Source: Pseudoalteromonas rubra (GTDB lineage: Bacteria; Pseudomonadota; Gammaproteobacteria; Enterobacterales; Alteromonadaceae). From it: a DNA stretch of 64,000 nt. Below, one piece after another: positions 50,243 through 58,059 of this stretch (position 1 is the first letter of the stretch; each line of letters opens with the position of its first letter). Where the stretch lies: contig NZ_PNCI01000013.1 of the NCBI RefSeq assembly GCF_005887095.1, positions 106,207 to 170,206 of the forward strand, written 5' to 3'. The position numbers were made by a program, and so were the translations under genes. Below the pieces are notes generated by a model. That model worked only from the letters and a program-made list of their open reading frames with translations, ran no database searches and was not told where the DNA came from.

Positions 50243-50417
50243 CCCTAAAATTGTCGTGCAGATGGGGGATGTCAAACATCCAATTACACAACTATTAATT
50301 TAGGGACAATTTTTTCTGAACATATCGTGTACTATGGTGGCGTCACACATGGTGTTGCTATCTAATTAGCTTTTAGCGCAGTAAATTAAAACAATGCCGT
50401 ACGTGTCCATCACATGA
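50243..50417 (+). repeat. Repeat R2 of a three-copy family
   Basis: Highly similar to R1 over about 130 bp at its start, including AAATTGTCGTGCAGATGG, the GGATG..CATCC hairpin, TTAGGGACAATTTTTTCTGA and ATATCGTGTACTATGG. It ends with GTGTCCATCACATGA. It lies 150-160 nt upstream of the next gene. Confidence 0.85.
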
Positions 50418-50558
50418 CTCTTTTGGAAACTGGTTTGGCTTGAACGACGAGGTTGCTGGTGATAGGTTATTGCTCTCTACATTGATAAATGTTCGAGCAC
50501 AATAGATTTTGCTGTTTCAGGAATTGGCATAGTTCTGCGTTCTCATCAAAACTAAAGC

Positions 50559-50565
50559 GTTAGAT
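50559..50565 (+). other. Integron attC-like core site
   Basis: The GTTAGAT heptamer fits the integron R' core GTTRRRY, and the surrounding AACTAAAGCGTTAGATGC is close to the right end of classical attC sites such as that of aadA. The gene that follows ends with ATCTAAC (51109-51115), the reverse complement, which is what a cassette boundary predicts. No integrase gene is in the window and the left arm of this site was not resolved. Confidence 0.55.
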
Positions 50566-50583
50566 GCTCAAAGGAGTTAAGCA

Positions 50584-51114
50584 ATGAAGTTAGTTATGGT
50601 TTTTGGCCCATCAGGGATCGGAAAAGAAACGATAGCCTGTAATTTGGCCGCAAAAAAAGATTGGCATGTTTTTCCTCAGCATCTGGCATTCGATATTGCT
50701 AGTGCTGTCGTTGGCTTTGGGAATAACGGATTCGAAAAATATCAAAGGGATGTTTGTCTACAGGCAATTAAAACACTTCACGCCAGAAACACCAAAGGAG
50801 TAGTGGTTACTTTCTGCTACGTGACAAAAGCTAGCGACTTTTTTATTGAAGGTCTGCTATCACTACTACACGAATTAGATATATCAGCAGAGTTTGTCCG
50901 TATAAAATGCGACTTAGATCAACATATACAAAGGGTTACAAGCACAGGACGAAAAAACACGAATAAAATTCAGACTAAAGAACATCTATTGGATTATTTA
51001 AAACGCTTTGATTTTGGCGAATCCATTCCCGGCACAAGCTCCATATCCTTAGACACAACACAAATGTCAGCTGAAGAGTCAGCAAGTGCAATTGCAAGCA
51101 AACTACGTATCTAA
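50584..51114 (+). CDS. P-loop nucleoside/shikimate-kinase-like protein
   Basis: A 176-residue P-loop protein with Walker A GPSGIGKET and a compact kinase-type fold; VVVTFCYVTKASDFF and RIKCDLDQHIQRV follow. The Walker A has E instead of S/T after GK, so a canonical GKS/GKT is absent and activity is uncertain. RBS AAAGGAGTTAAGCA. The stop lies in ATCTAAC, an attC-like end. Cassette-type gene of unknown role. Confidence 0.7.
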   Translation: MKLVMVFGPSGIGKETIACNLAAKKDWHVFPQHLAFDIASAVVGFGNNGFEKYQRDVCLQAIKTLHARNTKGVVVTFCYVTKASDFFIEGLLSLLHELDISAEFVRIKCDLDQHIQRVTSTGRKNTNKIQTKEHLLDYLKRFDFGESIPGTSSISLDTTQMSAEESASAIASKLRI

Positions 51115-51194
51115 CAGACGTTTTTAGAAGACACCTGCCCTAAGATTAGAGAGCTAATGAGTGCGTTACCGATGCCCCGCAACATACCTATAGA

Positions 51195-51314
51195 TTTGTG
51201 ACAATTTTTTCTTGGTATATCCTGTAGGATAATGGTATCACGCATAGTGTTGTAAAGTTATTTTTTGCCGAAGTAAATCTCGCCAAAACAATGCAGTGCG
51301 TGTCCATCACATAA
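51195..51314 (+). repeat. Repeat R3 of a three-copy family
   Basis: Diverged copy: TTTGTGACAATTTTTTCTTG, TATATCCTGTAGGATAATGG, CACGCATAGTGTTG and ACAATGCAGTGCGTGTCCAT. The paired arms CACGCA and TGCGTG are kept although sequence between them has changed. It precedes the membrane-protein/DJ-1 gene pair. Confidence 0.75.
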
Positions 51315-51378
51315 CTTTAAATCTAATTTCTGGGGATGCCTCAGAGTGAGGCGCGACGCGCCAGGGAAACAACACATT

Positions 51379-51789
51379 ATGGAAAAAACATTATTCATTG
51401 TAGGTGCTTCCATTTTTGGCCTTCTGGGGTTGATCCACCTGGTTTATACCTTCTTCTCTAAAAAGTTCGACCCCTACAACCTGGCTGTGAAAGAAGCTAT
51501 GCTTAATACCTCTCCCAGAATCACAAAACAAACCAATATGTGGCAAGCCTGGGTCGGGTTTAACGCGAGCCATAGCCTTGGTGCGTTGTTATTTGCAGCC
51601 TTTTACATTCCTCTATGCATCAACCACTTTGATGTTGTCGCGGGCACTATCTGGTTTTCAGCTCTGCCATCGGTTGTAGGTGTTGGTTACCTCCTGTTGG
51701 CAAAAAAATATTGGTTTAAAGTACCCTTCACGGGTATTTTAATCGCTTCGGCTTGCTTTGTAGTCGCGGCATGGTTAGTCAACACCTAA
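51379..51789 (+). CDS. Four-helix membrane protein of unknown function
   Basis: A 136-residue inner membrane protein with four TM helices (about 5-25, 55-75, 85-105, 115-133; WVGFNASHSLGALLFAAFYI). The WxGFNxSHxxG motif is seen in LIC-type small membrane proteins. The start at 51379 gives MEKTLFIVGASIFG. It is 26 nt before the DJ-1 gene, so they are probably co-transcribed. Confidence 0.75.
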   Translation: MEKTLFIVGASIFGLLGLIHLVYTFFSKKFDPYNLAVKEAMLNTSPRITKQTNMWQAWVGFNASHSLGALLFAAFYIPLCINHFDVVAGTIWFSALPSVVGVGYLLLAKKYWFKVPFTGILIASACFVVAAWLVNT

Positions 51790-51815
51790 CCAAGCACCGC
51801 AAGGGAGCATGCAGT

Positions 51816-52484
51816 ATGTATAAAGTCGGAATTGTTTTGTTTGATGATTTCACGGATGTGGACTTCTTTCTTATGTATGACTTGCTTGGCCGAGCAGCCG
51901 ATAGCTGGATGGTTAGCATACTTGGTACCAAGCCTGAACATCACTCTCACCTTGGTATAACAGTCAAAACGGACGGACACGTTTCAGCAGTGGCGGAGCA
52001 AGATGCCGTACTTATCACAAGCGGCAAGCGCGGTATTCCAGCGGCCATGAAGAATGCCGCGTTTATGTCGGCATTGAACCTTGACCCTAAAAAGCAGCTT
52101 ATTGGTTCGATTTGTGCGGGTTCATTCATCCTTCATGAGCTCGGTTTACTGAAGGGCAAGCCTTTGACAACAAACCCAGATGCTAAGACTGCCCTGCAAA
52201 GTTTGGGCGGAGATGTTCAGGACACACCACTCGTCATAGATGGTAATATAGCAACTGCCGGTGGCTGCCTTTCGTTGATGTATTTAATTGGTTGGCTGGC
52301 AGAGCGGCTGTTTGACTCAAACAAGCGAAAAGCCATACAAAATCAATTGATACCCGCTGGACAGCTAGCCTTGTTTGAAGCGCTGATAGCCACAACGATT
52401 CAATCGGCAGAGCTGGCGAATTCACACAATAACCACACCAAGCTTGTAAGTGATTTCAGAACAGAGAACATGCAATTTAATTGA
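51816..52484 (+). CDS. DJ-1/PfpI family protein
   Basis: A 222-residue class I glutamine-amidotransferase-like protein. The nucleophile-elbow Cys lies in IGSICAGSFILHELGLLKGK and the family pattern AVLITSGKRGIP and TAGGCLSLMYLIGWLAERLF are clear. DJ-1/PfpI members include chaperone, glyoxalase and isonitrile-hydratase types; which this is cannot be decided. RBS AAGGGAGCATGCAGT. Confidence 0.88.
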   Translation: MYKVGIVLFDDFTDVDFFLMYDLLGRAADSWMVSILGTKPEHHSHLGITVKTDGHVSAVAEQDAVLITSGKRGIPAAMKNAAFMSALNLDPKKQLIGSICAGSFILHELGLLKGKPLTTNPDAKTALQSLGGDVQDTPLVIDGNIATAGGCLSLMYLIGWLAERLFDSNKRKAIQNQLIPAGQLALFEALIATTIQSAELANSHNNHTKLVSDFRTENMQFN

Positions 52485-52499
52485 AAAAACACAGAGTAA

Positions 52500-53048
52500 T
52501 TACTCACTCAGTGTTTTCAATACCTGCCGTGCCCGGCGTTTTTTGGCCTTAAAAACAGATAACAGGACAGCCACTACCAGCAAGCCTAACAGGCTATTAG
52601 GCAAAAATATCGAGCTCATCGCGTACTGAACCAGAATCAAAAACACAAGTGCCAGCGCAAATAGCAAAGTGGCTTTTATGCTTAGATCCCAGCGCCAGAG
52701 CTCCTGTCTGAGCAGCTGCTGATGCGCCTCCAGCGACTGTGAGAGCTGCTGATTTTTTAATATGCGTAAACTGGTCAAGCGACTTCTATTCACCAGTGCA
52801 TACATGCTCGCGCCCCAAACGCAGCCAAAACCAAGCCAAAGTTGAGTGATTAAAGGTCCACTCTCCTGTAGTGCCTGGACAAACCAAGCGCTCACTAACA
52901 ACATGATAAGTGTTTCAAGAGCGATACCAAAAAAGAGTCGAAGCTGCTGCTTTTTATGACGCTGAATGCACTTTTCCAATGCTGGTGGTGGGGATGCAGG
53001 CGTCGACTGCCAAAGCTGCGCCAAATCCGAAAAGTCATGATTATCCAT
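52500..53048 (-). CDS. Probable anti-sigma or membrane partner of ECF sigma factor
   Basis: A 182-residue protein with a soluble Pro-rich start (FSDLAQLWQSTPASPPPALE) and four TM helices in two pairs (LFFGIALETLIMLLVSAWF, and ATLLFALALVFLILVQYAM). Its ATG overlaps the sigma gene stop, the standard place for an anti-sigma factor. No zinc-finger anti-sigma motif is visible, so the assignment rests on coupling. Confidence 0.65.
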   Translation of the reverse strand: MDNHDFSDLAQLWQSTPASPPPALEKCIQRHKKQQLRLFFGIALETLIMLLVSAWFVQALQESGPLITQLWLGFGCVWGASMYALVNRSRLTSLRILKNQQLSQSLEAHQQLLRQELWRWDLSIKATLLFALALVFLILVQYAMSSIFLPNSLLGLLVVAVLLSVFKAKKRRARQVLKTLSE

Positions 53049-53569
53049 TAGTTTTTCTCCATTAATTGCTCTGTGAGTTGCGCTTTGGCACGATGCAGCC
53101 GGATCCCGACGTTAGCTTCGCTGATCCCCAGCACATCACTGATCTCAGCCGTATCAATTCCTTCCAGTTTTAGCATCATCACCTGCCTGTGACTCAAAGG
53201 CAGCTGCTGAATAGCCCTTTCCAGCCGCTGTTGTTGTTGCTGTTGTTGCATGTTTACTTCTGGTGAATCAGCGCTATGAGCCTGCTCCTCAACCAATTCA
53301 TCTTCCTTTTGTCTGCTGTACTTGCGAATATGATCAACCGCTACATTGTGGATCACCCGATACACATAAGTGTTTAACTTACATTGCCCATCAAAGTTAC
53401 CCAGCGCCCGCCAAAGCGCAAAGGCCATATCCTGAGACAACTCCTCACACAACGCCGAGCGCTGCTCATAACCTTTCGCCGCACGCCTGATCTGCGGCCA
53501 AAACGTCTCAACAATGTGCGACCTGTCCAGCTCCTTGATGTGCTCAGTCACTGATACTGCTCCACTCAC
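53048..53569 (-). CDS. ECF-type RNA polymerase sigma factor
   Basis: A 173-residue sigma-70 family ECF factor. Region 2 ELSQDMAFALWRALGNFDGQ and KLNTYVYRVIHNVAVDHIRK, a Gln-rich linker (MQQQQQQQRLERA), then region 4 LPLSHRQVMMLKLEGIDTAE and SDVLGISEANVGIRLHRAKA. It directs RNA polymerase to a small regulon. Translationally coupled to the membrane protein at 52500. The CAG/TTG-type run in the linker is repeat-prone. Confidence 0.93.
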   Translation of the reverse strand: MSGAVSVTEHIKELDRSHIVETFWPQIRRAAKGYEQRSALCEELSQDMAFALWRALGNFDGQCKLNTYVYRVIHNVAVDHIRKYSRQKEDELVEEQAHSADSPEVNMQQQQQQQRLERAIQQLPLSHRQVMMLKLEGIDTAEISDVLGISEANVGIRLHRAKAQLTEQLMEKN

Positions 53570-53990
53570 TATAAACTAGCCTATACTAGTCGATATGATC
53601 TGACATTTATTACAGCCAGCCGGTTTTTAAAAACAGTACCCTAGCAAACATCAACTCCCATCACTTTACTGAACAGGGCCAGATTGCGAACAGATGTTCC
53701 CAGCACACAGTCAGATACAAGGCAAAAAACAGCATTTTAAGACTTTTCATAACGATTCCTGATATTGATTATGCTCTGTTAGTCGGCGCAGGTTTACCTT
53801 TATTACAGACAATTCGAATTGTTTTCATTCTCAGCCATTAGAAAACTAGAAGAACAATTAAAACTACTTAAAAATCATAGTAATAAAACAAAAGTTCCAG
53901 AATAGATAAAACATTTGTAAAAACGACCCGCGTGCTGCGACTAACCCCAACGAAACACAAATTCACTCACATAATATTAAGGAGATACTT
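53570..53990. other. AT-rich intergenic region
   Basis: About 420 bp between divergent units. It holds the upstream regions of the sigma operon and of the small membrane gene at 53991, and one possible 29-codon peptide gene on the minus strand. No strong promoter or repeat was recognised. Confidence 0.5.
53661..53750 (-). CDS. Possible 29-residue hydrophobic peptide
   Basis: MKSLKMLFFALYLTVCWEHL followed by nine residues, with AGGAATCGTT before the ATG. It looks like a short signal/TM peptide. Length and lack of homologue information keep confidence low. Confidence 0.3.
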   Translation of the reverse strand: MKSLKMLFFALYLTVCWEHLFAIWPCSVK

Positions 53991-54245
53991 ATGCTGACCA
54001 TATTAAAAGCAAATAAAAAACGTGCCTTAATCACCATTTGGACAAGCATTGCTCTGGGCTGGATAGTGATGCTTTCGGTCCTGTTTATCAGTGATGTCCA
54101 AGCAGTCAGGCTCGCAGCGGTGACAAGCGTTGCGTTGGCGACAGAGGCGGCTATCTGGCTGAGTGCCTTATTAATGGGTCTGGCTCTGGCACAGGGCAGA
54201 AAGGCCATAGTAAGAAATGTGCTACGACTTATTAAAAAACGCTAA
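53991..54245 (+). CDS. Small two-helix membrane protein
   Basis: An 84-residue protein with TM helices at about 13-33 (IWTSIALGWIVMLSVLFISD) and 40-65 (AAVTSVALATEAAIWLSALL) and Lys/Arg-rich ends. Strong AAGGAGATACTT RBS. It is followed by a second small membrane protein 37 nt downstream, so they may act together. No family recognised. Confidence 0.75.
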   Translation: MLTILKANKKRALITIWTSIALGWIVMLSVLFISDVQAVRLAAVTSVALATEAAIWLSALLMGLALAQGRKAIVRNVLRLIKKR

Positions 54246-54282
54246 TCAGTCATCACAGATGACCTATCAACAGGAAAAAACA

Positions 54283-54510
54283 ATGCAAATACCAGAAAGA
54301 ATAAATAAAAGCCAAACCCAGCTGCTTGCGATTGTGTGGTTAGTTACCGTACTTTGTCTGATCAATATGGCGCTGATCCTCGCATTTACCCCATTTATGA
54401 TTTTTAAATTCAGTGCAACATTGCTGGCCGTTGGGGTCGCTGAGCTGGCCATCTTCATGACCAAACGCTCAGTTAAATCTAAGCGCCTGGACGCCTATTT
54501 TAGTATTTGA
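54283..54510 (+). CDS. Small two-helix membrane protein
   Basis: A 75-residue protein with TM helices at about 13-36 (LLAIVWLVTVLCLINMALIL) and 40-60 (FMIFKFSATLLAVGVAELAI). CAGGAAAAAACA precedes the ATG at 54283; a longer frame starting at 54217 overlaps the previous gene. Probably co-transcribed with the gene at 53991. Confidence 0.72.
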   Translation: MQIPERINKSQTQLLAIVWLVTVLCLINMALILAFTPFMIFKFSATLLAVGVAELAIFMTKRSVKSKRLDAYFSI

Positions 54511-54523
54511 TTTTTATGATGAA

Positions 54524-55141
54524 TTAAGACTGCCTGCTAAACAGTAAATTTATTCCAGATACCGCCAGAAATGCCGCGCATGCCCGATTGAAACGCTTCA
54601 CCATGTGCGGCTTAGAAAACCATTGCCTCAGATATAGGCCAAACAGGGCATAGATAGAAATAGCGCATAACTCAAGTACCAGGAAAGCGCAGCCTAAAGA
54701 GAACAGCTGCTCTCGCACATTTCCTGTATTATCAACAAATTGAGGTAAAAATGCGGTAAAAATCAAAATCGCTTTTGGGTTACCCGCCGCCAGCAGGAAC
54801 TCTTGTCTTGCCAATCCAAAGCGACTCTTTTCCCGGCTCACTTCAGCCAACGGACTGACTTCTGATCGCCAAAGTGCAACGGCAAGCCAGAGCAAATAAG
54901 CGGCCCCCGCCACTTTAATGGTAAAGAACAGGGTTTCAGAAGCATACAAAACCACGGCCAGACCAGACGCCACCAGAGCTATCATGATTGCAAAAGCGGC
55001 TATCCGTCCACCACCTGCAATAACCGCTGTTCTGAACCCGTAACAACGCGCATTATTCATACTCAATAAATTATTAGGGCCTGGCGCCATATTGAGGGCA
55101 AAACAGGCAGGAATAAAGAATAGTAGCTGCCACAATGTCAT
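54524..55141 (-). CDS. LysE/RhtB family amino acid exporter
   Basis: A 205-residue exporter with about six TM helices. The family start WQLLFFIPACFALNMAPGPN, with NNARCYGFRTAVIAGGGRIA and the LLAAGNPKAILIFTAFLPQF segment, is typical of LysE/RhtB proteins that export amino acids such as homoserine, threonine or lysine. The substrate is not predictable here. Monocistronic. Confidence 0.92.
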   Translation of the reverse strand: MTLWQLLFFIPACFALNMAPGPNNLLSMNNARCYGFRTAVIAGGGRIAAFAIMIALVASGLAVVLYASETLFFTIKVAGAAYLLWLAVALWRSEVSPLAEVSREKSRFGLARQEFLLAAGNPKAILIFTAFLPQFVDNTGNVREQLFSLGCAFLVLELCAISIYALFGLYLRQWFSKPHMVKRFNRACAAFLAVSGINLLFSRQS

Positions 55142-55334
55142 GTTATCTCCTTGAGTGGGTGTACCGAGGGGGGAAGTCTCACCTCTGCCTTTGTGCCTCT
55201 GATATCTTCATTTTATCTGCCAGACGTATCCAATACGCAAGCGCTACATTGATTGTCTGTTATCCATTAAGTGAAGATGTTTCACGATTGTATAAACCAA
55301 CTTGCATTGTCAGATTTAGTGATACACGCCCGAC

Positions 55335-55832
55335 TTAATATTGAGCCAATTTGTATGATTGACCCAGGGAAGCCGTGTCCACCCAATCTAAAAAGTGCGC
55401 AACCTGTGCACTGCCCTCTGCAGGCGCCCACTGGGCAAAATCACTTGTTACTGAAGGCGTGTATGGACCTTCTTTGACTTCAAAAATAACGGCATGGTCA
55501 GTTATTGGGTATACCATATGCCATGTATCGGGCTGGACTTCAATTCCGCTGAGGGCATCGTCCGGGCTCAGTACAAACTTTTCCAGTATTACGCCTTCAT
55601 TATTGAAGACAACAAACATAACACTGCCTCTGAGTGCCAGTAATAGCTCCCACTTATTGCATTGAGGGTGATGATGTGGACGAACGTAAGTGCCTTTTTT
55701 CAATGCAATTGCTAATCTTTGCACAGGCTCATCCAAAGCCTGATGTAAATTATAATGACTGCGTTTTCTGGGGCTTTCATCAGCCTTGAGAATTAATTGT
55801 TCACAAAACGCATTATCTAATCTTATACTCAT
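55335..55832 (-). CDS. WbuC family cupin-fold protein
   Basis: A 165-residue cupin: YNLHQALDEPVQRLAIALKK, then GTYVRPHHHPQCNKWELLLA with the HHHP metal-ligand-like motif, then EVQPDTWHMVYPITDHAVIF and GPYTPSVTSDFAQWAP. WbuC proteins are often linked to O-antigen clusters, but none is adjacent here, so the role is unknown. The family-typical length is kept. Confidence 0.88.
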   Translation of the reverse strand: MSIRLDNAFCEQLILKADESPRKRSHYNLHQALDEPVQRLAIALKKGTYVRPHHHPQCNKWELLLALRGSVMFVVFNNEGVILEKFVLSPDDALSGIEVQPDTWHMVYPITDHAVIFEVKEGPYTPSVTSDFAQWAPAEGSAQVAHFLDWVDTASLGQSYKLAQY

Positions 55833-55932
55833 ATCTAGTTCTATTTAAATCATAATCTTAAAATGAAATTATGGCGCATTTATATGCCCGTTCGACATAA
55901 TGAACTGACAGCGACTTGGTCCTTACATCTGG

Positions 55933-56757
55933 TTACTCGCGATACAAAGTAGTGAGCACTTCATCCACCGAGTGTGCAACCACTGGAATATGCTCTTGTT
56001 CATACTCTAGGTAAGTAAGATCCAGCTGTGAGAAGTTTGCGCGTTCAAGCCAGTCGTCGAATTTACGCACATAGACGACATTGCCAACTCGGCCATTGGC
56101 ACCAACCAAAATAGTGCGGCTCTTTAATGTCTGGTTTAGCAACCGCCTGTCATCAACCATCTGTGAGGTCAATTCGGTATGCGCCCAGAAGCTGCCATCA
56201 ATTGACACATGGCGACGAAAGAATGGCTGATGAGGGTCATCCATTAGCAAAACCAGACCAACAAACAAACCGGTATTAGAATGTCCCATAATTGTCCGAT
56301 CAGCTTGATTGACTGGATATTGGGTTTCTATATACGGCGCGAGCTCATTACTAATAAAAGCAAAATAATCTGCCGCCAGAGGCCACTGTGAGTAGCTCTC
56401 TCTATGTTGATATCCTTCATCTACGTAATTTTCTACACCGACCAGGATCACTTCCATCTTATTTTTATCCAGGCTGTCGGCAATCGTTTCAAAACGCCAC
56501 TCAGCATCCAACGTATAAATCACAGGATACGTTTTGTTGGCGGTACGATTTTGTGGCAGATAAATTTTTAACGGATACGACACCCCTGTATAAGTCGAGG
56601 AAATCGCGTCAAGTTGCAGTCGCTCGCCGGGCATAAAAGGTTGAGCTGGCAAGTACTGCTGCGTCGTACCAGAGTCAGAGCTACCACCACAGGCAACCAA
56701 ACTCATTGCCAAACTACAGAGGAAAATGCGCGTAACCATTTTAAGTAGTGAGTTCAT
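55933..56757 (-). CDS. Esterase-like alpha/beta-hydrolase lipoprotein
   Basis: A 274-residue lipoprotein with signal and lipobox MNSLLKMVTRIFLCSLAMSL then VACGG. The hydrolase part resembles the Fes/IroE/BesA-type esterase D group: GVSYPLKIYLPQNRTANKTY, PVIYTLDAEWRF, nucleophile Ser in TIMGHSNTGLFVGLVLL and a C-terminal His in HIPVVAHSVDEVL. It may hydrolyse siderophore or other esters in the periplasm. The ATG at 56757 is preferred; one 12 nt upstream is possible. Confidence 0.82.
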   Translation of the reverse strand: MNSLLKMVTRIFLCSLAMSLVACGGSSDSGTTQQYLPAQPFMPGERLQLDAISSTYTGVSYPLKIYLPQNRTANKTYPVIYTLDAEWRFETIADSLDKNKMEVILVGVENYVDEGYQHRESYSQWPLAADYFAFISNELAPYIETQYPVNQADRTIMGHSNTGLFVGLVLLMDDPHQPFFRRHVSIDGSFWAHTELTSQMVDDRRLLNQTLKSRTILVGANGRVGNVVYVRKFDDWLERANFSQLDLTYLEYEQEHIPVVAHSVDEVLTTLYRE

Positions 56758-57035
56758 GGAATAAACCATCCTGTTTAAATTAACCGTCGCGGTACAAGCG
56801 GTTTATAATAACTGAGTTACCGATGGATTGTTATATCTTGTATGCTGAAGAAGCAGCTATTCATGTATTCATATCAAACCAGTCAACAAGCACATACATT
56901 GATTTCAATTGGGTAAAAATACTCTCTGAACCGTTTGCCCTGCTATTTTTATGCGTTCTCAACAACCAGAAGCCTTGAAAAAATCGCTTTTTCCCGACAT
57001 CATAATTTACTTTTAAAATTACCTAAAAAAGAACC

Positions 57036-57836
57036 ATGACAACCTCTACTCCCTTTATGTCGAAACTGACGGACCTCGTCGAAGCCAAGTGGTTTCAGAA
57101 CTTTCTGATTGCAGTCATTTTATTTAATGCCATGACCTTAGGTCTGGAGACCACTCAGTTTGGTAAAGACAATGCCACCATCTTGCATAAAATCGATTTT
57201 GTAATTCTGATGATTTTTACCATAGAGCTAGTGCTTAAGCTGGTGGTATACCGCCTTAAGTTTTTCAAGTCGGGCTGGAACTGGTTTGATTTAATTATTG
57301 TTGCCGTTTCCTGGGTTCCTTCCAGTGGTCCACTATCGGTATTGCGTGCGTTCCGTATTCTGCGGGTTTTACGGTTGTTTTCTATTGTTCCACAAATGCG
57401 CCGGGTTATTGGTGCACTGGGCCACTCACTGCCAGGAATGGCGTCAGTCATAGGCGTACTGGGGATCGTATTTTACGTCTCTGCGGTACTAACGACAAAA
57501 CTGTTTGGCCAGCACCCGGATCCAAATATGCAGGAGTGGTTTGGCAGCATCGGGGCATCTGCTTATACCCTGTTCCAGGTTATGACTTTAGAGAGCTGGT
57601 CTATGGGTATTGTGCGTCCGACGATGGAGCTGTTTCCGCAATCCTGGTTGTTCTTCGTGCCCTTTATCATTATTACCAGCTTTGCGGTTCTGAACCTGTT
57701 TATTGGTATCATAGTTGACGCCATGCAGGTAATGCATGAAGAAGAAGGAAAACCAGATCAAGTACTGGCAACACGTGAAGACATTGAGCGCGTTGAAGCC
57801 AAGTTAGACGCGCTGTTGAATCAGCAAAAAGACTAA
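57036..57836 (+). CDS. Voltage-gated sodium channel (NavAb/NaChBac type)
   Basis: A 266-residue single-repeat six-TM channel. S4 has Arg every third position (LRAFRILRVLRLFSIVPQMR). The selectivity filter TLESWSM is identical to that of NavAb, predicting Na+ selectivity. A C-terminal coiled coil follows S6 (REDIERVEAKLDALLNQQKD) and would drive tetramerisation. In marine bacteria such channels link to Na+-driven motility and pH control. A hairpin 10 nt after the stop may end the transcript. Confidence 0.95.
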   Translation: MTTSTPFMSKLTDLVEAKWFQNFLIAVILFNAMTLGLETTQFGKDNATILHKIDFVILMIFTIELVLKLVVYRLKFFKSGWNWFDLIIVAVSWVPSSGPLSVLRAFRILRVLRLFSIVPQMRRVIGALGHSLPGMASVIGVLGIVFYVSAVLTTKLFGQHPDPNMQEWFGSIGASAYTLFQVMTLESWSMGIVRPTMELFPQSWLFFVPFIIITSFAVLNLFIGIIVDAMQVMHEEEGKPDQVLATREDIERVEAKLDALLNQQKD

Positions 57837-57846
57837 ATATGTTAAA

Positions 57847-57883
57847 GCTTGCCGCTGGATGACTCCAACCCACAGCGGCAAGC
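57847..57883 (+). terminator. Strong stem-loop after the sodium channel gene
   Basis: GCTTGCCGCTG (57847-57857) and CAGCGGCAAGC (57873-57883) form a perfect 11-bp stem. There is no U-run right after it (CATTGCC), so it is a transcript-end hairpin of uncertain terminator strength. Confidence 0.55.
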
Positions 57884-58059
57884 CATTGCCACTTTTCTCG
57901 CTCATTCAACTCACCCCTTATCCATAAAAACCTCGTTACTGCACGGCAGCAGCTTCATTACACCCTTTAATTTATGGAATGCAACTTGCTTTACTTGATC
58001 AGGTAGTACAAGTGCCGGAACACTTGTCGTTAACTCAAACATCATCAAAGGAGCTGAAC

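Larger units (their letters stand above)
50110..50583. other. Intergenic region with R2 and integron-like core site
   Basis: About 470 bp without a supported gene. ACATAACAAGAGGC at its start and CCGCCTCTGAGC 57 nt later form an inverted repeat. Repeat R2 follows, then the attC-like end GCGTTAGATGC just before the next gene. Confidence 0.6.

Noticed and set aside
53210..53250. CAA/TTG run in the sigma factor as a possible phase-variable microsatellite
   Set aside because: It is a trinucleotide-type run in frame, so length changes would alter only Gln number, not switch the gene off.
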